Below are positions 33,346 through 42,995 of a stretch of 64,000 nt of DNA, piece by piece. The notes below the pieces were generated by a model. It saw only the letters and a list, made by a program, of their open reading frames with translations. It ran no database searches and was not told the DNA's origin. This DNA is from Anaerobiospirillum sp. NML120449. GTDB lineage: Bacteria; Pseudomonadota; Gammaproteobacteria; Enterobacterales; Succinivibrionaceae. The position numbers and the translations under genes are program-made. Each line of letters starts with the position of its first letter. Position 1 is the first letter of the stretch. The stretch covers positions 62,001-126,000 of the forward strand of contig NZ_JALKIL010000002.1 of NCBI RefSeq assembly GCF_023051105.1, read 5' to 3'.

Positions 33346-33720
33346 CTGGTATGTCACCGGGGGACAGGCAGACTGGACATGAGCAGGGCGGTTAATGGGG
33401 CCGATTTCGGTGTGATTTGCACGAAGCGGAAATTTTATTGGGCGCAAATGGCGTAGTGACGGGGTTTTAGAGGGGTGTTGAGCTTGGATCCATGTTAGCG
33501 GAAAGTGATCCGGATCATGCCGGACAGGATGTTCTTATGGACATAATTACTTCCATACAAGTGTATGAGCGGGCGCTGATATATTGCGCCTTTTTCGAGG
33601 AGAGCGGTCATCTTTTGCGCTCCGTGATGCTCTGCTTATGGTTTTGACACAAAGTTTTTCTTTAACAACATGAGGCCCGGGCATTCTAAAAGCCGTGAGC
33701 ACACTCCCTGGTTGTTTAAC

Positions 33721-33734
33721 AAAATGGTACTTTT
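33721..33734 (-). repeat. Dispersed AAAAGTACCATTTT element, copy 1
   Basis: One of three exact copies of this 14-mer in non-coding DNA (others at 47313 and 47846). All three share similar flanks on the AAAATGGTACTTTT strand (about 10 further bases resembling CGGTTGAAAT). Confidence 0.7.
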
Positions 33735-34360
33735 CGGTGGAATTTGCCCATTTTGAGAAGATCTGTGCAGAGCAGGCTGTGTATACATGTCCATGAATTT
33801 TTCGCTGTATGAATCCGGGAGGGTCAACAGTGACATGAGGCACTGCTGTTTGTTGGCCAAAACGTCATATTTATGCCGAAAATGCGCCTGTTTGCGGGGA
33901 GGTGACGGGGCCTGTTGAGCAGCTGTACAGGCCATGAGCAGACGGGTTCTGACTACTCCTCAAAAAGTACCGGTTTACACCCCTAAAGTGCCAGTGATGG
34001 TACCTTTTATCTGAAAAATTGCACTTTTGGATCTTATGGCACTGATATTCAATTAAGATTTTTTTATCAACTTGACGGACAAAAGTTTTTGCCATGTGTA
34101 AAAGTTTTTACCTCAAGCCTGGATCCAGGCTGGGGGTGTCAGGTACGTCGATGGCGCTGCCACGTGCTTTGTGGCTTTGTTAAGCTTGTTTAATATTCAC
34201 ATCTTTTTATCGGTTATCTGCAAAACATTATCGAAAAAATCACTAAAAAAATGCTGCCTGGAAATTGGATTTTGTGGGGCTTATGTCACATATCCGGGCG
34301 TACAGGATCGGTAAATTAATTTAAAACAATCAATTTTCTTAACATGAGGTCTTGAACCAG

Positions 34361-34972
34361 ATGTCTCCAAATGTATTTGCCATTGCATTGAACCACCAGA
34401 GCCAGATGGATCATTGGCATGATGCTTTTCTTGAGCCTCCATACAAGGAGCTGCCTAAGAAGGCCGTATGGTTTATCAAGCCACGCAATACCCACAACGT
34501 AAATAACGGAGAGATTGTTCTCGATCCTGCAGAGCAGTACTACTCCGGCGGCACCTTTGCCATCGTCATTGGCAAGAAAGCTTCCAGAATCAAGGCAGAG
34601 GACGCCTGCGAATATATCGAAGGCTTCGCGCTTGCCAACGAAATTTCCCTTGCAGAAGAGTCTTTCTACCGTCCTGCCATCAAGGCCAAGTGCCAGGACA
34701 ACTCCTGCCCTGTAGGTTCAGTTGCCAAAGTCTGCGTTGCCAGCATCGACATTGAAACCTGGATCAATGGCGAGAAGGTTGACTGCTACAACACCAGCGG
34801 TTTTATCCGCAATGCAGGACAGATTCTCGAGGCCCTTACCGACTTTGCCACCCTTGAGGTGGGCGACATGGTGCTCATGGGCACCCCTCAGAAGCGCGTT
34901 GCTATCAAGAGCGGCGACAAAGTTGAAATCAAGGCTCAGGGTTTTGAAACTCTGGTCACCTTTGCAAAGTAA
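34361..34972 (+). CDS. hpaG: HpaG1, N-terminal half of the homoprotocatechuate isomerase/decarboxylase
   Basis: Fumarylacetoacetate-hydrolase-fold enzyme acting late in 4-hydroxyphenylacetate catabolism (decarboxylation of 5-oxo-pent-3-ene-1,2,5-tricarboxylate and isomerisation of its product). In E. coli both repeats are one 429-residue protein; here they are two genes, as in many bacteria. I choose ATG 34361 (MSPNVFAIALNH), with GAGG 11 bases upstream; a TTG at 34352 is too close to it. The 203 residues contain YSGGTFAIVIGKKASRI, EGFALANEISLAEESF and LEVGDMVLMGTPQ. First gene of the hpa cluster, 9 bp before hpaG2. Confidence 0.88.
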   Translation: MSPNVFAIALNHQSQMDHWHDAFLEPPYKELPKKAVWFIKPRNTHNVNNGEIVLDPAEQYYSGGTFAIVIGKKASRIKAEDACEYIEGFALANEISLAEESFYRPAIKAKCQDNSCPVGSVAKVCVASIDIETWINGEKVDCYNTSGFIRNAGQILEALTDFATLEVGDMVLMGTPQKRVAIKSGDKVEIKAQGFETLVTFAK

Positions 34973-34981
34973 GGAGCAGTC

Positions 34982-35755
34982 ATGAGAAAGGCTAAGGTTT
35001 TATATAAGGGTTCCGTATACCAGGGCTACATCGATGACAGCGAAGTGCTCACCGATGACAGGAGCCAGGAAAAGATCGATCTCAAAAGCGATGAGGTCAA
35101 ATTCCTGCCTCCATGTCAGGGCACCATGTTCGCTCTTGGTCTGAACTACGCTGACCATGCTGCTGAGCTCGATTTCAAGCCACCTGAGGAGCCATTAATC
35201 TTCTTAAAGGGCAACAACACCCTTACCGGACACAAGGGCGTTACCGTACGTCCTGACAATGTTGATTACATGCACTACGAGTGCGAACTGGTTGTGGTCA
35301 TTGGAAAGAAGTGCCGTAACGTCTCTGAAGCTGAGGCCATGGATTATGTAGGCGGTTACACAGTATGTAACGACTACGCTATCCGTGACTACCTGGAGAA
35401 TTACTACCGCCCTAACCTGCGTGTGAAGTGCCGTGATACCTGCACCCCTACAGGTCCATGGATTGTCGATCGTGACGATGTTGCCGATCCGCACAACCTC
35501 ACTGTCCGCACCTACGTAAACGGTGAGCTGCGTCAGGAAGGAACCACAAAGGACATCATTTTCTCCATTCCTTTCCTTATCTCCTACCTGTCAGCCTTCA
35601 TGACCTTAAACGAGGGTGACATGATTGCCACCGGCACACCAAAGGGCCTGTCAGACGTCAAGCATGGCGACTTTGTTGAAGTAGAGGTCGAAGGCGTAGG
35701 CCGCCTTGCCAACACCATAATTACCCAGAAGCAATATGAGGAGACCTTTCAATAA
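34982..35755 (+). CDS. hpaG: HpaG2, C-terminal half of the homoprotocatechuate isomerase/decarboxylase
   Basis: Second fumarylacetoacetase-fold subunit, presumed partner of HpaG1. The 257 residues carry ALGLNYADHAAELDF, PLIFLKGNNTL, the acidic metal ligands in MHYECELVVVIGKK and the C-terminal EGDMIATGTPKGLSDVK. AAGGAG precedes the ATG. Its stop codon shares one base with the next ATG (hpaE). It lacks the separate N-terminal domain of eukaryotic FAH, as expected for this family. Confidence 0.92.
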   Translation: MRKAKVLYKGSVYQGYIDDSEVLTDDRSQEKIDLKSDEVKFLPPCQGTMFALGLNYADHAAELDFKPPEEPLIFLKGNNTLTGHKGVTVRPDNVDYMHYECELVVVIGKKCRNVSEAEAMDYVGGYTVCNDYAIRDYLENYYRPNLRVKCRDTCTPTGPWIVDRDDVADPHNLTVRTYVNGELRQEGTTKDIIFSIPFLISYLSAFMTLNEGDMIATGTPKGLSDVKHGDFVEVEVEGVGRLANTIITQKQYEETFQ

Positions 35756-37218
35756 TGATGAAAGTAAATCACTGGATTAACGGACAGAACGTAACCTCCG
35801 ACGAGTACTTTGATGACATCAATCCGGCTACCGGTGAGGTTATTGCCGAGGTTGCCTCCGGCGGTGCCAGAGAAGTTGATGCTGCCGTAGCTGCTGCCAG
35901 GGAAGCTTTCCCAAAGTGGGCCGCCACCCCAATGAAAGAGCGTGCCCGCCTGATGCGCAAGCTCGGTGAGCTCATTGACCAGAACGTCGACAAAATTGCT
36001 GAACTGGAGACCATGGACACCGGTCTGCCAATTCACCAGACCCGTAATGTCTTAATTCCACGTGCCTCCCACAACTTCGAGTTCTTTGCCGAAGTCTGTC
36101 AGCAGATGAACGGCCGTACCTATCCTGTGGACAACAAGATGATGAACTACACCCTGCTTCAGCCAGTTGGTGTATGTGCCCTTGTTTCCCCATGGAACGT
36201 ACCTTTCATGACCGGCACCTGGAAGACCGCTCCATGTCTTGCTCTGGGTAACACTGCTGTTCTCAAAATGTCCGAGCTCTCTCCTCTGACTGCTGATTTC
36301 CTGGGTCAGCTGGTAAATGAAGCCGGCATTCCAAAGGGTGTATTCAATATCGTTCAGGGCTACGGCGCCACTGCCGGTGACGCTCTGGTACGTCACAAGG
36401 ATGTCCGCGCTGTTTCCTTCACCGGCGGCACCAAAACCGGCCGCGCCATCATGCAGAACGCCGGCATCAAGAAGTACTCCATGGAGCTGGGCGGCAAGTC
36501 TCCTGTGCTCATTTTCGAGGATGCTGACATTGAGCGCGCCATGGACGCAGCCCTGTTCACCATCTTCTCCATCAATGGTGAGCGCTGCACCGCAGGTTCG
36601 CGTATCTTTATTCAGAAGAGCATCTACGCTGACTTCGTCCAGAAGTTTGCCGAACGCGCCAGGCGTCTTATCGTAGGCGACCCTGCCGACTTCAACACCC
36701 AGGTAGGCTGCATGATCTCCAGGCAGCACTACGACAAGGTAACCGGCTACATCAAGATCGGTATGGAAGAGGGTGCAACTCTGCTCGCCGGTGGTCTGGA
36801 GCGTCCTGATGTTCCAGAGCATCTGAAGAATGGCAACTTCATCCGCCCTACTGTCTTTGCCGATGTTAACAACAACATGCGCATTGCTCAGGAAGAAATC
36901 TTTGGCCCTGTAGTCTGCCTCATCCCATTTGAGGACGAGGAAGAGGGTCTGCGCCTTGCCAACGACGTCGAATACGGTCTGGCCTCCTATGTATGGACTC
37001 AGGATATTTCCAAGATTCTGCGTATCTCCTCAAAGATCGAAGCCGGCATGGTATTCGTCAATACTCAGAATGTTCGCGACCTGCGTCAGCCATTCGGTGG
37101 CATCAAAGCCTCCGGTGTTGGCCGCGAGGGAGGTGAGTACAGCTTTGAGGTATTTGCCGAAGTTAAGAACGTATGTATCTCCTTTGGCGATCACCCTATC
37201 CCACGCTGGGGTGTATAA
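35755..37218 (+). CDS. hpaE: HpaE, 5-carboxymethyl-2-hydroxymuconate semialdehyde dehydrogenase
   Basis: NAD-dependent aldehyde dehydrogenase that oxidises the ring-cleavage product made by HpaD. The 487-residue, E. coli-length product has VSPWNVPFMTGTWKTAP, SFTGGTKTGRAIM, the catalytic Glu in MELGGKSPVLIFEDAD and the catalytic Cys in INGERCTAGSR. The start may be ATG 35755, overlapping hpaG2, or the next codon. Assignment within the aldehyde dehydrogenase family rests on position between hpaG and hpaD and on sequence. Confidence 0.93.
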   Translation: MMKVNHWINGQNVTSDEYFDDINPATGEVIAEVASGGAREVDAAVAAAREAFPKWAATPMKERARLMRKLGELIDQNVDKIAELETMDTGLPIHQTRNVLIPRASHNFEFFAEVCQQMNGRTYPVDNKMMNYTLLQPVGVCALVSPWNVPFMTGTWKTAPCLALGNTAVLKMSELSPLTADFLGQLVNEAGIPKGVFNIVQGYGATAGDALVRHKDVRAVSFTGGTKTGRAIMQNAGIKKYSMELGGKSPVLIFEDADIERAMDAALFTIFSINGERCTAGSRIFIQKSIYADFVQKFAERARRLIVGDPADFNTQVGCMISRQHYDKVTGYIKIGMEEGATLLAGGLERPDVPEHLKNGNFIRPTVFADVNNNMRIAQEEIFGPVVCLIPFEDEEEGLRLANDVEYGLASYVWTQDISKILRISSKIEAGMVFVNTQNVRDLRQPFGGIKASGVGREGGEYSFEVFAEVKNVCISFGDHPIPRWGV

Positions 37219-37254
37219 GAGTTTTCAGGCTCATACAAAAAGAGGATTTGATCT

Positions 37255-38130
37255 ATGGGCAAACTTGCTTACGCAGTTAAAGCTACACACGTACCATCAC
37301 TTTACTTATCAGAGCTCCCAGGCAAGCACCACGGCTGCCGCCAGGCTGCCATCGATGCTCTGCAGGAGATGGGCCGCCGCATGAAGGAAAAAGGCGTCGA
37401 TACTGTAATCGTGTTCGACACCCACTGGCTGGTTAACTCCGCCTACCACATCAACTGTGGTGCACACTTCAAGGGCACCTATACCTCCAACGAGCTGCCT
37501 CACTTCATTCACGATATGGAGTTTGAGCACACCGGAAACCCTGAGCTTGGCATGATGATCGCTGAAGAGGCAAAGAAACTGGGCGTGCGAGCCATGGGCC
37601 ACAAGATTGACTCTCTTGAGCTCGAGTACGCCACCCTGGTTCCAATGCGCTACATGAAAATGGGCGGTTACGAGTTCAAGGTAGTTTCCATTGCTGCTTT
37701 CCTGACCTCCCATGAGCATGCTGACTCCAGAAAGATCGGTGAGGCCATCATCAGCGCCATTGAGAAGTATGACGGTACTGTGGGTGTTATTGCCTCAGGA
37801 TCCCTGTCTCACTACTTCATTCCTGATCACCGTGCCGAAGAGGGCATGGATGCATTCACCAACGAGTTCAACAGGCATGTTGACGAGAAGGTGGTCGAGA
37901 TGTGGAAAGAAGGCCGCTTTAAGGAGTTCTGCGCAATGATTCCTGAGTATGCAGTTCACTGCCAGGGTGAAGGTGCTATGCACGACACAGTAATGCTGCT
38001 GGGCATGCTTGGCTGGGACAGATACTCAGAGAAGGTGGAGATTTTATGCGATCTCTTCCCAAGCTCCGGCACCGGCCAGATTGTGGCCGAGTTCCCAATC
38101 CCTGAATACCTCAGGGATCGAGTAGGTTAA
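37255..38130 (+). CDS. hpaD: HpaD, homoprotocatechuate 2,3-dioxygenase
   Basis: Ring-cleaving dioxygenase of the class III (LigB-like) extradiol family. It opens 3,4-dihydroxyphenylacetate with O2 to 5-carboxymethyl-2-hydroxymuconate semialdehyde. The 291 residues contain ATHVPSLYLSELPGKHHGCR and FDTHWLVNSAYHINCGAHF, which supply the candidate His metal ligands, and VGVIASGSLSHYFIP. GAGG precedes the ATG at 37255. It sits between hpaE and hpaF. The enzyme needs molecular oxygen. Confidence 0.93.
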   Translation: MGKLAYAVKATHVPSLYLSELPGKHHGCRQAAIDALQEMGRRMKEKGVDTVIVFDTHWLVNSAYHINCGAHFKGTYTSNELPHFIHDMEFEHTGNPELGMMIAEEAKKLGVRAMGHKIDSLELEYATLVPMRYMKMGGYEFKVVSIAAFLTSHEHADSRKIGEAIISAIEKYDGTVGVIASGSLSHYFIPDHRAEEGMDAFTNEFNRHVDEKVVEMWKEGRFKEFCAMIPEYAVHCQGEGAMHDTVMLLGMLGWDRYSEKVEILCDLFPSSGTGQIVAEFPIPEYLRDRVG

Positions 38131-38141
38131 CAGAGGACTTT

Positions 38142-38528
38142 ATGCCGCACTTTATCGCTGAATGTACAGATAACATCAAAGAGGAAGCCCGTCTTCCTGA
38201 GCTCTTTGCCAAGGTCAACAAGGCAATGGCTGACACAGGTGTCTTTCCTTTAGGAGGTATCCGCTCCAGAGCCATCTGGCTGGATACCTGGCAGATGGCT
38301 GACGGAGCCCACGACTATGCCTTTGTTCATATGACTCTGAAAATCGGAGCCGGTCGTGATCTGGAGACCCGCAAGCAGGCCGGTCAGATGATCTTTGATC
38401 TCATTACCGGGCACTTTGCCGAACTTCAGGAAAAGCGGCTGCTGGCACTGTCTTTCACCATGGAAGAGCTTGATCCTGTACTAAACTTTAAGAAAAACAA
38501 CGTACATGCTTTCTTAAAGAAATCCTGA
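38142..38528 (+). CDS. hpaF: HpaF, 5-carboxymethyl-2-hydroxymuconate delta-isomerase
   Basis: Small cytoplasmic isomerase with a tautomerase-like fold. The mature enzyme uses its N-terminal proline: MPHFIAECTDNI puts Pro at position 2, as the family requires. 128 residues, equal to the E. coli protein, ending FKKNNVHAFLKKS. It follows hpaD by 11 bp with AGGA before the ATG. The gap to the next gene holds about 160 bp. Confidence 0.93.
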   Translation: MPHFIAECTDNIKEEARLPELFAKVNKAMADTGVFPLGGIRSRAIWLDTWQMADGAHDYAFVHMTLKIGAGRDLETRKQAGQMIFDLITGHFAELQEKRLLALSFTMEELDPVLNFKKNNVHAFLKKS

Positions 38529-38687
38529 TAAAGGGCATTTGCCCGTCTGGCACATGTCATGGACAGGTGCCAGAGCCAGAGCACCGTGCCACAGGGCACG
38601 GGCCGGGCCTTGCTGCATGCATACGGGCAGGCCCTGCTTTATGTACGTATTGGACAGTTATTAACAGCATTACAGGAAAGTGAAATC

Positions 38688-39893
38688 ATGCCAAAACCAT
38701 TTGAAGGAGATCCACATAAATTCTTTATTCCTTTGCTGGGCTCACTGGTAGCTTTTGGTCCCATGTCAATTGACATGTATCTGCCGGCTCTTCCGGCTAT
38801 TGCCAAAGATCTCGGTGCCAGCCAGGCTCAGATGCAGCATTCACTCTCTGCTTTCTTCTTTGGCTTCTGTATAGCCATGCTTATCTACGGCCCAATCTCC
38901 GATGTGATTGGTCGCCGCAAACTGCTGATAGCCGGACTTATGATTTTCGTATGTTCATCATTTACCCTGGCTTTCGCACCCAACGCTGAATTATTTGTGT
39001 TCCTGCGCTTTACGCAGGCTTTTGGATCGGCAGCAGCAATCGTTATGGCGCGCGCCATTGCCCGGGACTGTTACCACCCGAAGACATTGCCGCGGGTCAT
39101 GTCGCTTATGACTCTGGTAACCATGGTTGCGCCGCTGGCAGCACCAATCATAGGTGGTTACGTACTTTACTTTGCCTCATGGAGAGCCATTTTCATTACG
39201 CTGACGATAATCGGACTGCTGGCCTTCTGCATCATCATCTTTGTGCTGCCGGAGACCCTCAGGGAGACCGAGGACGACAAGGGCATTATCCTGACATCGT
39301 TTAAAAACTACATAACCCTGATCAAATCGCCATCAGATATGGGCATTATCGGTGTCTTTGCTTTCTCTTTTGGCGCCATGTTCGCCTTTATTGCAGGCTC
39401 TCCTTTTGTTTATATAGAGTATTTCAAAGTACCCGAGCAGTACTACGGATATCTGTTCCTGCTCAATGTTCTGGGCATGATTGCCATGCTCGTTTTGAAC
39501 ATGAAACTGCTCAAAAAGTACAAATTAAGAAAAATTATTCTGTTTCAGACCTCATTTCAGCTTATTTCTGGCATTTTGCTGTTCATTTTCAACGAAAGTA
39601 ACCTGACCACAATTGTCGTCTGCATAGTTCTTTTCATATCCATGACCAATGCTCTGGGCGCAAACTCACTGTCCCTGCTGCTCAGTCAAAGGGGCGAAAT
39701 GGCGGGAAGTGCAACCTCTCTGGCGGTATCTTCACAGTTCGCTCTGGGATGTCTGGCCTCATATCTTGTGTCAATCCTGCAGGACGACACCCCGTTTGCA
39801 ATGACATTAATAATGTTAATACTTGCTTTTATCTCTTTTATTCATCAGTTCATGATTCGAAGAGATACCCCCGACGAAAAGCAAACAAATTAA
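38688..39893 (+). CDS. Bcr/CflA-type MFS transporter within the hpa cluster
   Basis: Twelve-helix major facilitator of the drug-resistance (Bcr/CflA) type. I start it at ATG 38688 (MPKPFEGDPHKFF), with AGGA upstream; the frame is open to 38559 but that part has no membrane character. The 401 residues contain the family motifs FGPMSIDMYLPALPAIAKDL in helix 1 and YGPISDVIGRRKLLIAG between helices 2 and 3. E. coli hpa clusters have no counterpart. Position suggests import or export of an aromatic acid or pathway product; that is inference. It is followed 12 bp later by an aldehyde dehydrogenase gene. Confidence 0.87.
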   Translation: MPKPFEGDPHKFFIPLLGSLVAFGPMSIDMYLPALPAIAKDLGASQAQMQHSLSAFFFGFCIAMLIYGPISDVIGRRKLLIAGLMIFVCSSFTLAFAPNAELFVFLRFTQAFGSAAAIVMARAIARDCYHPKTLPRVMSLMTLVTMVAPLAAPIIGGYVLYFASWRAIFITLTIIGLLAFCIIIFVLPETLRETEDDKGIILTSFKNYITLIKSPSDMGIIGVFAFSFGAMFAFIAGSPFVYIEYFKVPEQYYGYLFLLNVLGMIAMLVLNMKLLKKYKLRKIILFQTSFQLISGILLFIFNESNLTTIVVCIVLFISMTNALGANSLSLLLSQRGEMAGSATSLAVSSQFALGCLASYLVSILQDDTPFAMTLIMLILAFISFIHQFMIRRDTPDEKQTN

Positions 39894-39905
39894 TCAGGAG
39901 ATTAT

Positions 39906-41372
39906 ATGCAAGAGCATTTAAAAGACGCCTCTTTACTTCAGACCAGGGGTTTTATTAACGGTGAATTCGTCAACTCCAGCAGCGGGGCTGAGTTCGACGT
40001 TCTGGATCCTTCCACCGGTGAGGTCATCTCACGTGTATCAGATATGACTGTTGCTGATACCCATACCGCCATCGAGTGTGCTCAGAAGGCCTTCACCACC
40101 TGGTCAAGGACTACTGCCAAAGAAAGAAGCATCATCTTGCGTCGCTGGTTTGATCTCATCATGAAGCACCAGGAAGACCTGGGCATCATCCTTTCCATCG
40201 AGCAGGGTAAGGGCAAGGCTGAAGCCATGGGCGAAATTGCCTACGGCGCCTCCTTTATCGAGTGGTTTGCAGAGGAAGGCAAGCGCATCAATGGCCTTAC
40301 CATGCAGGCTCCAGTTTCTTCCATCCGTATGAGCACCATCAAGCAGCCAATTGGCGTTGTTGCTGCCATTACTCCATGGAATTTCCCTAATGCCATGATC
40401 ACCCGTAAGGTTGGTCCTGCTCTGGCTGCCGGCTGTACCGTAGTCTTAAAGCCTGCCGATGAAACTCCTTTATCAGCTCTGGCACTGGCATACCTGGCCC
40501 GTGAGGCCGGTGTTCCTGCCGGCGTCTTCAACATCGTTCCAAGCAAGGATGCTGCAGGCGTAGGCAAGGCCCTGTGTGAGAGCCCAGTCATCAAGAAGCT
40601 CACCTTTACCGGTTCTACCCGTGTAGGCAAGATCCTCATGCAGCAGTGCGCTGACACCGTCAAGAAGCTCTCCCTTGAACTTGGTGGCAATGCTCCATTC
40701 ATCGTATTTGATGACGCTGATCTGGACGATGCTGTTGAGGGTCTTCTGGTAGCAAAGTACCGCAACTCTGGCCAGACCTGTGTATGCGCCAACCGTATCT
40801 TTGTTCAGGAAGGTGTGTACGAAGAATTTGCCAGAAAGCTTGCTGAGCGCGTAGGTGCTCTCAAGGTAGGAGCCTGGCATGAGGAAGGTGTGCAGCAGGG
40901 TCCTCTTATCAACGCCATGGCCGTAAGCAAGGTCAGTGAGCACGTTAAGGATGCACAGGATAACGGTGCAGTCGTTCTGGTAGGCGGCACCGGTCACGAG
41001 AAGGGCAAGCTCTTCTTCAAGCCAACTGTCATCACCGGCGTTGAGAAGCACATGAAGGTATTCTCCGAGGAGACCTTCGGCCCTCTGGCTCCATTATTCA
41101 AGTTCAAGGATGAAAGCGAGGCTGTGGCTCTGGCAAATGACACCGAGTTTGGTCTGGCTTCCTATTTCTATTCAAGAGATATGGGCCGTATCGTCCGCGT
41201 CTATGAGGCTCTCGAAGCCGGCATGGTAGGCGTAAATACCGGCCTTATCTCCAACGAGGTAGCACCTTTTGGTGGCATCAAGCAGTCCGGTCTGGGCCGT
41301 GAGGGTTCAGCCTATGGCCTTGATGAATACCTCGAGGTCAAATACATCTGCCTTGGATCAGTAAACAAGTAG
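39906..41372 (+). CDS. Succinate-semialdehyde dehydrogenase (GabD-like)
   Basis: NAD(P)-dependent aldehyde dehydrogenase of 488 residues. It most resembles GabD/SSADH: EQGKGKAEAMGEIAYGASFIEW, ITPWNFPNAMITRKVGPALA, LELGGNAPFIVFDDADLDDA with the catalytic Glu, the catalytic Cys in NSGQTCVCANR, and the C-terminal PFGGIKQSGLGREGS. The hpa pathway ends with pyruvate and succinic semialdehyde, so a gene for oxidising the latter to succinate fits this place well. In E. coli W this step is usually met by enzymes encoded elsewhere. Substrate is inferred from context and family. Confidence 0.88.
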   Translation: MQEHLKDASLLQTRGFINGEFVNSSSGAEFDVLDPSTGEVISRVSDMTVADTHTAIECAQKAFTTWSRTTAKERSIILRRWFDLIMKHQEDLGIILSIEQGKGKAEAMGEIAYGASFIEWFAEEGKRINGLTMQAPVSSIRMSTIKQPIGVVAAITPWNFPNAMITRKVGPALAAGCTVVLKPADETPLSALALAYLAREAGVPAGVFNIVPSKDAAGVGKALCESPVIKKLTFTGSTRVGKILMQQCADTVKKLSLELGGNAPFIVFDDADLDDAVEGLLVAKYRNSGQTCVCANRIFVQEGVYEEFARKLAERVGALKVGAWHEEGVQQGPLINAMAVSKVSEHVKDAQDNGAVVLVGGTGHEKGKLFFKPTVITGVEKHMKVFSEETFGPLAPLFKFKDESEAVALANDTEFGLASYFYSRDMGRIVRVYEALEAGMVGVNTGLISNEVAPFGGIKQSGLGREGSAYGLDEYLEVKYICLGSVNK

Positions 41373-41380
41373 GAGTTTTT

Positions 41381-42187
41381 ATGCTGGACACAGCTCAAAT
41401 CAGGAAAATTGCCCAGGATCTGAATCAGGCTGAAAAGACCTGTGTACAGATTCCGCAGATTTCTGCTACCTGTCCTGATATGGATATCCAGGATGCGTAC
41501 AGCATTCAGCGCGAGTGGGTGAGGATCAAGACCGAGGAAGAGGGCCGCAGGATCATTGGTCACAAGATTGGTCTGACTTCCAGGGCCATGCAGAGAAGTT
41601 CCAACATTACCGAACCTGACTATGGCGCCCTGCTTGATGACATGCTCTTCAATGATGGCGATACCATTCCTGTCGATCGCTTCATTGTTCCTCGTATCGA
41701 GGTTGAGCTGGCATTCATTCTGGGCAAGGATTTAAGCGGCCCGAACTGCACTATTTACGATGTCTACAAGGCAACTGAGTATGTGCAGCCTGCCCTTGAA
41801 CTTATAGATGCTCGCTGCCCAAATACCGACCCTGTGACCGGTCGTACCCGCAAGGTCTTCGACACCATCTCTGACAATGCTGCCAATGCCGGCGTAATTA
41901 CCGGCGGCCGTATCGTCAAGGTGGACGAGCTTGACCTGCGCTGGGTAAGCGCCCTGCTTTACCGCAACGGCTCCATTGAGGAGTCCGGTGTCGCTGCAGC
42001 AGTACTTAACCATCCGGCTAACGGTGTAGCCTGGCTGGCCAACAAGCTTCACCCATATGGTGAGACCCTCAAGGCAGGTGAAATCATCCTGTCAGGCTCT
42101 TTCACCATTCCTATCCCTGCCAAGAAGGGTGACACCTTCTTTGTAGATTACGGCAACATGGGTTCAGTAAAGTGCTACTTCGGCTAG
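41381..42187 (+). CDS. hpaH: HpaH, 2-oxo-hept-3-ene-1,7-dioate hydratase
   Basis: Metal-dependent hydratase of the fumarylacetoacetase superfamily, adding water to 2-oxohept-3-enedioate before aldol cleavage. The 268 residues contain GHKIGLTSRAMQRSSNI, PDYGALLDDMLF, the acidic PRIEVELAFILGKDL and EIILSGSFTIPIPAKKGD. Length equals E. coli HpaH (267). It begins eight bases after the upstream dehydrogenase and is followed by hpaI. Confidence 0.94.
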   Translation: MLDTAQIRKIAQDLNQAEKTCVQIPQISATCPDMDIQDAYSIQREWVRIKTEEEGRRIIGHKIGLTSRAMQRSSNITEPDYGALLDDMLFNDGDTIPVDRFIVPRIEVELAFILGKDLSGPNCTIYDVYKATEYVQPALELIDARCPNTDPVTGRTRKVFDTISDNAANAGVITGGRIVKVDELDLRWVSALLYRNGSIEESGVAAAVLNHPANGVAWLANKLHPYGETLKAGEIILSGSFTIPIPAKKGDTFFVDYGNMGSVKCYFG

Positions 42188-42194
42188 GTGAGAC

Positions 42195-42995
42195 ATGGAA
42201 TTAATCAAAAATAAGTTCAAGGCCAGCTTAAAGAACGGTCAGCTGCAGATTGGCATGTGGCTGGGTCTGGCAAACTCCTATACTGCCGAGCTTATGGCAT
42301 GTGCAGGCTATGACTTCCTGCTCATCGACGGTGAGCACGCCCCTAATGACGTGCGCTCCGTTCTGCCTCAGCTTCAGGCTATCGCACCATATCCAAGTGC
42401 TCCTGTAGTACGCCCTAATTTCAATGATCCTGTGCTGCTCAAGATGTACCTGGATATTGGTGCCCAGTCTTTCCTGATTCCGATGATTCAGAATAAGGAA
42501 GAGGCAATTAAGGCCGTACGAGCCACCCGTTATCCTCCTGAGGGTATTCGCGGTGTTGGCGCTGCACTTGCCCGTGCTTCCCGCTGGAATAATGTTGAAG
42601 GTTATCTGCATCACGCCAATGAGGAGATCTGTGTTCTGGTACAGGTCGAGACCATGGAGGCTGTAAGAAACCTCGATGAGATTCTGTCAGTTGAGGGTGT
42701 TGACGGTGTCTTTATCGGACCTGCCGATCTCTCTGCAGACATGGGTTACATGGGCAATCCCAATAACGAGGAGGTGGTAAAAACCATCGAGCAGTGTATT
42801 GCCAAGATCAAGGCTGCCGGCAAGGCACCTGGTATCCTGATGGCCAACGAACAGATGGCCAGACATTACATGGAACTGGGAGCTCTGTTTGTAGCCGTAG
42901 GTGTTGACACTACCATGCTCTCCAATGCTGCAAAGTCCCTGCTGGCAAAGTACCGCAATACTGAAGTCAAAAAGGACAGCAACTCAGTCTATTAA
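42195..42995 (+). CDS. hpaI: HpaI, 4-hydroxy-2-oxo-heptane-1,7-dioate aldolase
   Basis: Class II (metal-dependent) aldolase of the HpcH/HpaI family, splitting the pathway intermediate into pyruvate and succinic semialdehyde. The 266-residue product has [54 protein letters not shown] and [15 protein letters not shown] with the metal-binding Glu. E. coli HpaI is 262 residues. GAGA precedes the ATG, seven bases past hpaH. It is the last gene of the first hpa block; a long inverted repeat follows. Confidence 0.94.
   Translation: MELIKNKFKASLKNGQLQIGMWLGLANSYTAELMACAGYDFLLIDGEHAPNDVRSVLPQLQAIAPYPSAPVVRPNFNDPVLLKMYLDIGAQSFLIPMIQNKEEAIKAVRATRYPPEGIRGVGAALARASRWNNVEGYLHHANEEICVLVQVETMEAVRNLDEILSVEGVDGVFIGPADLSADMGYMGNPNNEEVVKTIEQCIAKIKAAGKAPGILMANEQMARHYMELGALFVAVGVDTTMLSNAAKSLLAKYRNTEVKKDSNSVY

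Larger units (their letters stand above)
32157..34360. other. Non-coding flank between rsmG and the hpa cluster
   Basis: 2.2 kb without a convincing gene. 32160-33030 shows nothing recognisable. 33110-33345 is a 69-bp tandem repeat. 33600-34330 is AT-rich with two copies of the AAAAGTACC motif in opposite orientation (33726-33734 and 33963-33971). Open frames there (for example minus 33871-34095, starting MAKTFVRQVDKKILIEY) may be remnants of a decayed mobile gene, but no family is recognisable. The hpa promoter should lie in 34150-34340; no hexamers are clear. Confidence 0.5.

Noticed and set aside
33031-33447. 138-codon minus-strand frame with 23-residue repeats
   Set aside because: The frame stays open only because the repeat is 69 bp. 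It has a TTG start with no Shine-Dalgarno, and other frames are open too.
33547-34095. Three overlapping minus-strand open frames that might be a decayed transposase
   Set aside because: No catalytic motif or family signature is visible, so I keep the region as non-coding with the AAAAGTACC words noted.
34260-34300. Possible CRP site (TGTGG...TCACA) upstream of hpaG
   Set aside because: The half sites are eight bases apart instead of six, and one half site deviates.
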